From Armatimonadota bacterium (GTDB lineage Bacteria; Armatimonadota; SYMT01): a stretch of DNA of 7,266 nucleotides. The notes under the pieces were generated by a model. It saw only the letters and a list, made by a program, of their open reading frames with translations, had not been told where the DNA came from and did not search any database. Below are positions 5,884-7,266 of this stretch, one piece after another. The stretch covers positions 1 to 7,266 of the forward strand of contig JAJFMS010000154.1 in the NCBI GenBank assembly GCA_020696885.1, read 5' to 3'. A program made the translations under genes and the position numbers. The stretch's first letter is position 1. Each line of letters begins with the position of its first letter.

Positions 5884-5901
5884 GCGGTTGGAGACAACCG
5901 C
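5884..5901. other. Intercistronic hairpin between the DUF1592-type and DUF1552 genes
   Basis: GCGGTTG (5884-5890) and CAACCGC (5895-5901) form a perfect 7-pair stem with a 4-base loop (TCTC on the mRNA strand). On the leftward transcript it lies in the 57-base gap, ending about 15 bases before the GAGGA ribosome site of the DUF1552 gene. It has no T-run, so it more likely marks RNA processing, partial attenuation or differential stability than full termination. Confidence 0.55.
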
Positions 5902-5918
5902 GTTCGTCCAACACTCCA

Positions 5919-7266
5919 CTATTCCGCGGAGGCCACGGACGCCGCGGCGCCGCGAATCTCCCGGAACTGGCGGCTCCGTACAATGATATCTACCGCGACC
6001 GAGATGCGATAGTCCTTCTTGGCAAGCTGCTGCTCGATCTCCACCAGCAGCGGCTCGTCGGAGAGCTGCGTGGCGCGGCCCAGCGAGTACCCCACCAGCT
6101 TCCGGCAGAACTGCCGCAGCACCGCCTGGCGGCGGGTCTTCACCAGGTAGTCTCGCAGGCCGGCGAGGCCGTTGATCGCCTGACCGTCCGGCGTCCGCGC
6201 GCTGGTGTCGATCGGTCGCTTCGCCGCGTCGGCGGTGCGGAAACGGCCGATCGCGTCGAAGTTCTCCAGCGAGAACCCGAACGGATCGATGCGCTGATGG
6301 CAGCCGGAGCACTTCGGATCGCTGGTGTGCTTCGCCACGAGCTGCCGGACCGTCAACCCGTCGGTGGGCTCCGCGTCCGGGAGCAGCGGGACGTCTTTGG
6401 GTGGCCGCGGCAGCCGCTCGCCCAGCAGCACCTCGCTCACCCAGTTGCCGCGCAGGATCGGGCTGGTCCGGGAGGCGCCGGACTGCTTCGCCAGCGTAGC
6501 GGAGAGCCCCAGCAGCCCGCCGCGGCCGCGTGCCCGCATGCCGTCCACCCGGCGCCATTCTTCCCCTGTAACGCCGGGGATGCCGTAGAACTTCGCCAGT
6601 CGCTCGTTCACGAACGTGTGGTCCGAGTCGAAGACGCTCAGCACGGAGCCGTCGCGCTGAAAGAGGTCCGTGAAGTACCGGATCGCTTCCTCATACATGT
6701 CCCCCCGCAGGCTGACGAACTCGGGGAACTGCTTCTCGCTCTTCTCGTCCAGCGTGTCGAACTCGTAGATGTGCAGCCACTGGCACGCGAACTCCGTGGC
6801 CAGGCGCCGCACCCGCGCGTCCTTCAGCATCCGCTGGGTCTGGGCGACGAGCACCTTCGGCTGTCGCAGCGTGCCCGAAGCCGCGGCGGCCCGGAGCGGC
6901 TGGTCCGGCTGGGACGACCAGAGGAAATAGCTCAAGCGGTTCGCCAGCTCCCAGTCGGTGACCGGCGCGGCTCGGTTGCCGGGAGGCGCGGCCTCGAGCC
7001 GGTACAGGAAGGCGGGCGCCACGAAGATGCGGGCCAGGGTCAGCCGGAATGCTTCCTCGTGCGGCAGCTCTTCCTGGCGAAGCTGGCGGTAGAGGTTCCG
7101 CAATCCGGCGGCTTCGGCCGGCGTGAGCGGGCGGCGATAGGCCCGTGCCGCGAACTCCACCAACCGCTCGATGTGAAGGGGCTCGGCAGCCAGCAGGGTC
7201 TTCTCGAACGCCGCGGCGGCGTCCTGGATCGGCTTCCGCAGCGGCTCGAACGAGGCGCCCTTGTCC
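5919..7266 (-). CDS. DUF1595/DUF1592/DUF1588/DUF1585 cytochrome-like protein (N terminus off right edge)
   Basis: The frame is open from the right edge, so the start is outside; 448 codons are visible. A TTG at 7163 is an internal codon, not the start, since coding continues upstream (LRKPIQDAAAAFEKTLLAAE). Domains in order by motif: DUF1595 (FAARAYRRPLTP to FLYRLE, ending near 7000), DUF1592 (WELANRLSYFLWSSQPDQPL to FVNERLAKFYGI), DUF1588 (GGLLGLSATLAKQSGASRTS to LENFDAIGRFR) and DUF1585 (IDTSARTPDGQ to LVGYSLGR). CSGCH at 6297-6311 inside the DUF1588 part is a c-type haem-binding CxxCH, followed by QRIDPFGFSLENFD, typical of the family. Full-length members are large exported proteins that usually carry a further CxxCH cytochrome-like domain and DUF1587 at the N terminus, which would be to the right of the window. 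It is cotranscribed, by position, with the DUF1552 gene. Function is unknown; electron transfer is inferred. Confidence 0.93.
   Translation of the reverse strand, partial: DKGASFEPLRKPIQDAAAAFEKTLLAAEPLHIERLVEFAARAYRRPLTPAEAAGLRNLYRQLRQEELPHEEAFRLTLARIFVAPAFLYRLEAAPPGNRAAPVTDWELANRLSYFLWSSQPDQPLRAAAASGTLRQPKVLVAQTQRMLKDARVRRLATEFACQWLHIYEFDTLDEKSEKQFPEFVSLRGDMYEEAIRYFTDLFQRDGSVLSVFDSDHTFVNERLAKFYGIPGVTGEEWRRVDGMRARGRGGLLGLSATLAKQSGASRTSPILRGNWVSEVLLGERLPRPPKDVPLLPDAEPTDGLTVRQLVAKHTSDPKCSGCHQRIDPFGFSLENFDAIGRFRTADAAKRPIDTSARTPDGQAINGLAGLRDYLVKTRRQAVLRQFCRKLVGYSLGRATQLSDEPLLVEIEQQLAKKDYRISVAVDIIVRSRQFREIRGAAASVASAE

Noticed and set aside
5170..6558. Minus-strand open frame of 462 codons spanning the DUF1592/DUF1552 junction
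   Set aside because: It overlaps both recognised genes in another frame and its translation is an Arg/Ala/Gly-rich string without domains. Absence of stops is due to high G+C.

Overview
The window is G+C-rich bacterial chromosomal DNA with tightly packed, mostly overlapping genes. The adjacent DUF1592-family (CxxCH, cytochrome-like) and Tat-exported DUF1552 genes, a short ceramidase-like secreted protein and an ECF sigma/anti-sigma pair fit Acidobacteriota best (Solibacter/Bryobacter or Vicinamibacter relatives). Planctomycetota, Verrucomicrobiota or Gemmatimonadota remain possible. This placement is an inference from gene content; there is no rRNA or other marker here.

Region 1 (1-1559, minus strand) is a three-gene, translationally coupled unit read leftward. 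It holds an ECF sigma factor, a membrane-anchored anti-sigma factor with an HxxxCxxC zinc motif, and the first 51 codons of a secreted protein that runs off the left edge. The first junction is an ATGA overlap and the second a 14-base overlap. A candidate ECF-type promoter lies just upstream of the sigma gene.

Region 2 (1690-2292, plus strand) is a divergent cyclase-family (kynurenine-formamidase-like) metalloenzyme with its own strong ribosome binding site. It is followed by a 269-base intergenic region holding the most unusual non-coding feature of the window: two facing blocks of four 7-base units (consensus CGTAATN) that form a long imperfect palindrome. A GC hairpin and a good -10 box come next.

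Region 3 (2562-4477, plus strand) is a two-gene operon: a secreted, short neutral-ceramidase-like protein with its stop overlapping the start of lipB (octanoyltransferase, complete with its Cys/Lys dyad). A strong hairpin separates lipB from the convergent genes on the right.

Region 4 (4566-7266, minus strand) is a two-gene operon read leftward. A DUF1595/1592/1588/1585 protein with a CSGCH motif (its N terminus beyond the right edge) is followed 57 bases later by a Tat-exported DUF1552 protein. Both families are exported and functionally undescribed, so this pair is the best candidate for an undescribed system. Most of the rest is recognisable, and I see no CRISPR array, tRNA, rRNA or insertion sequence.
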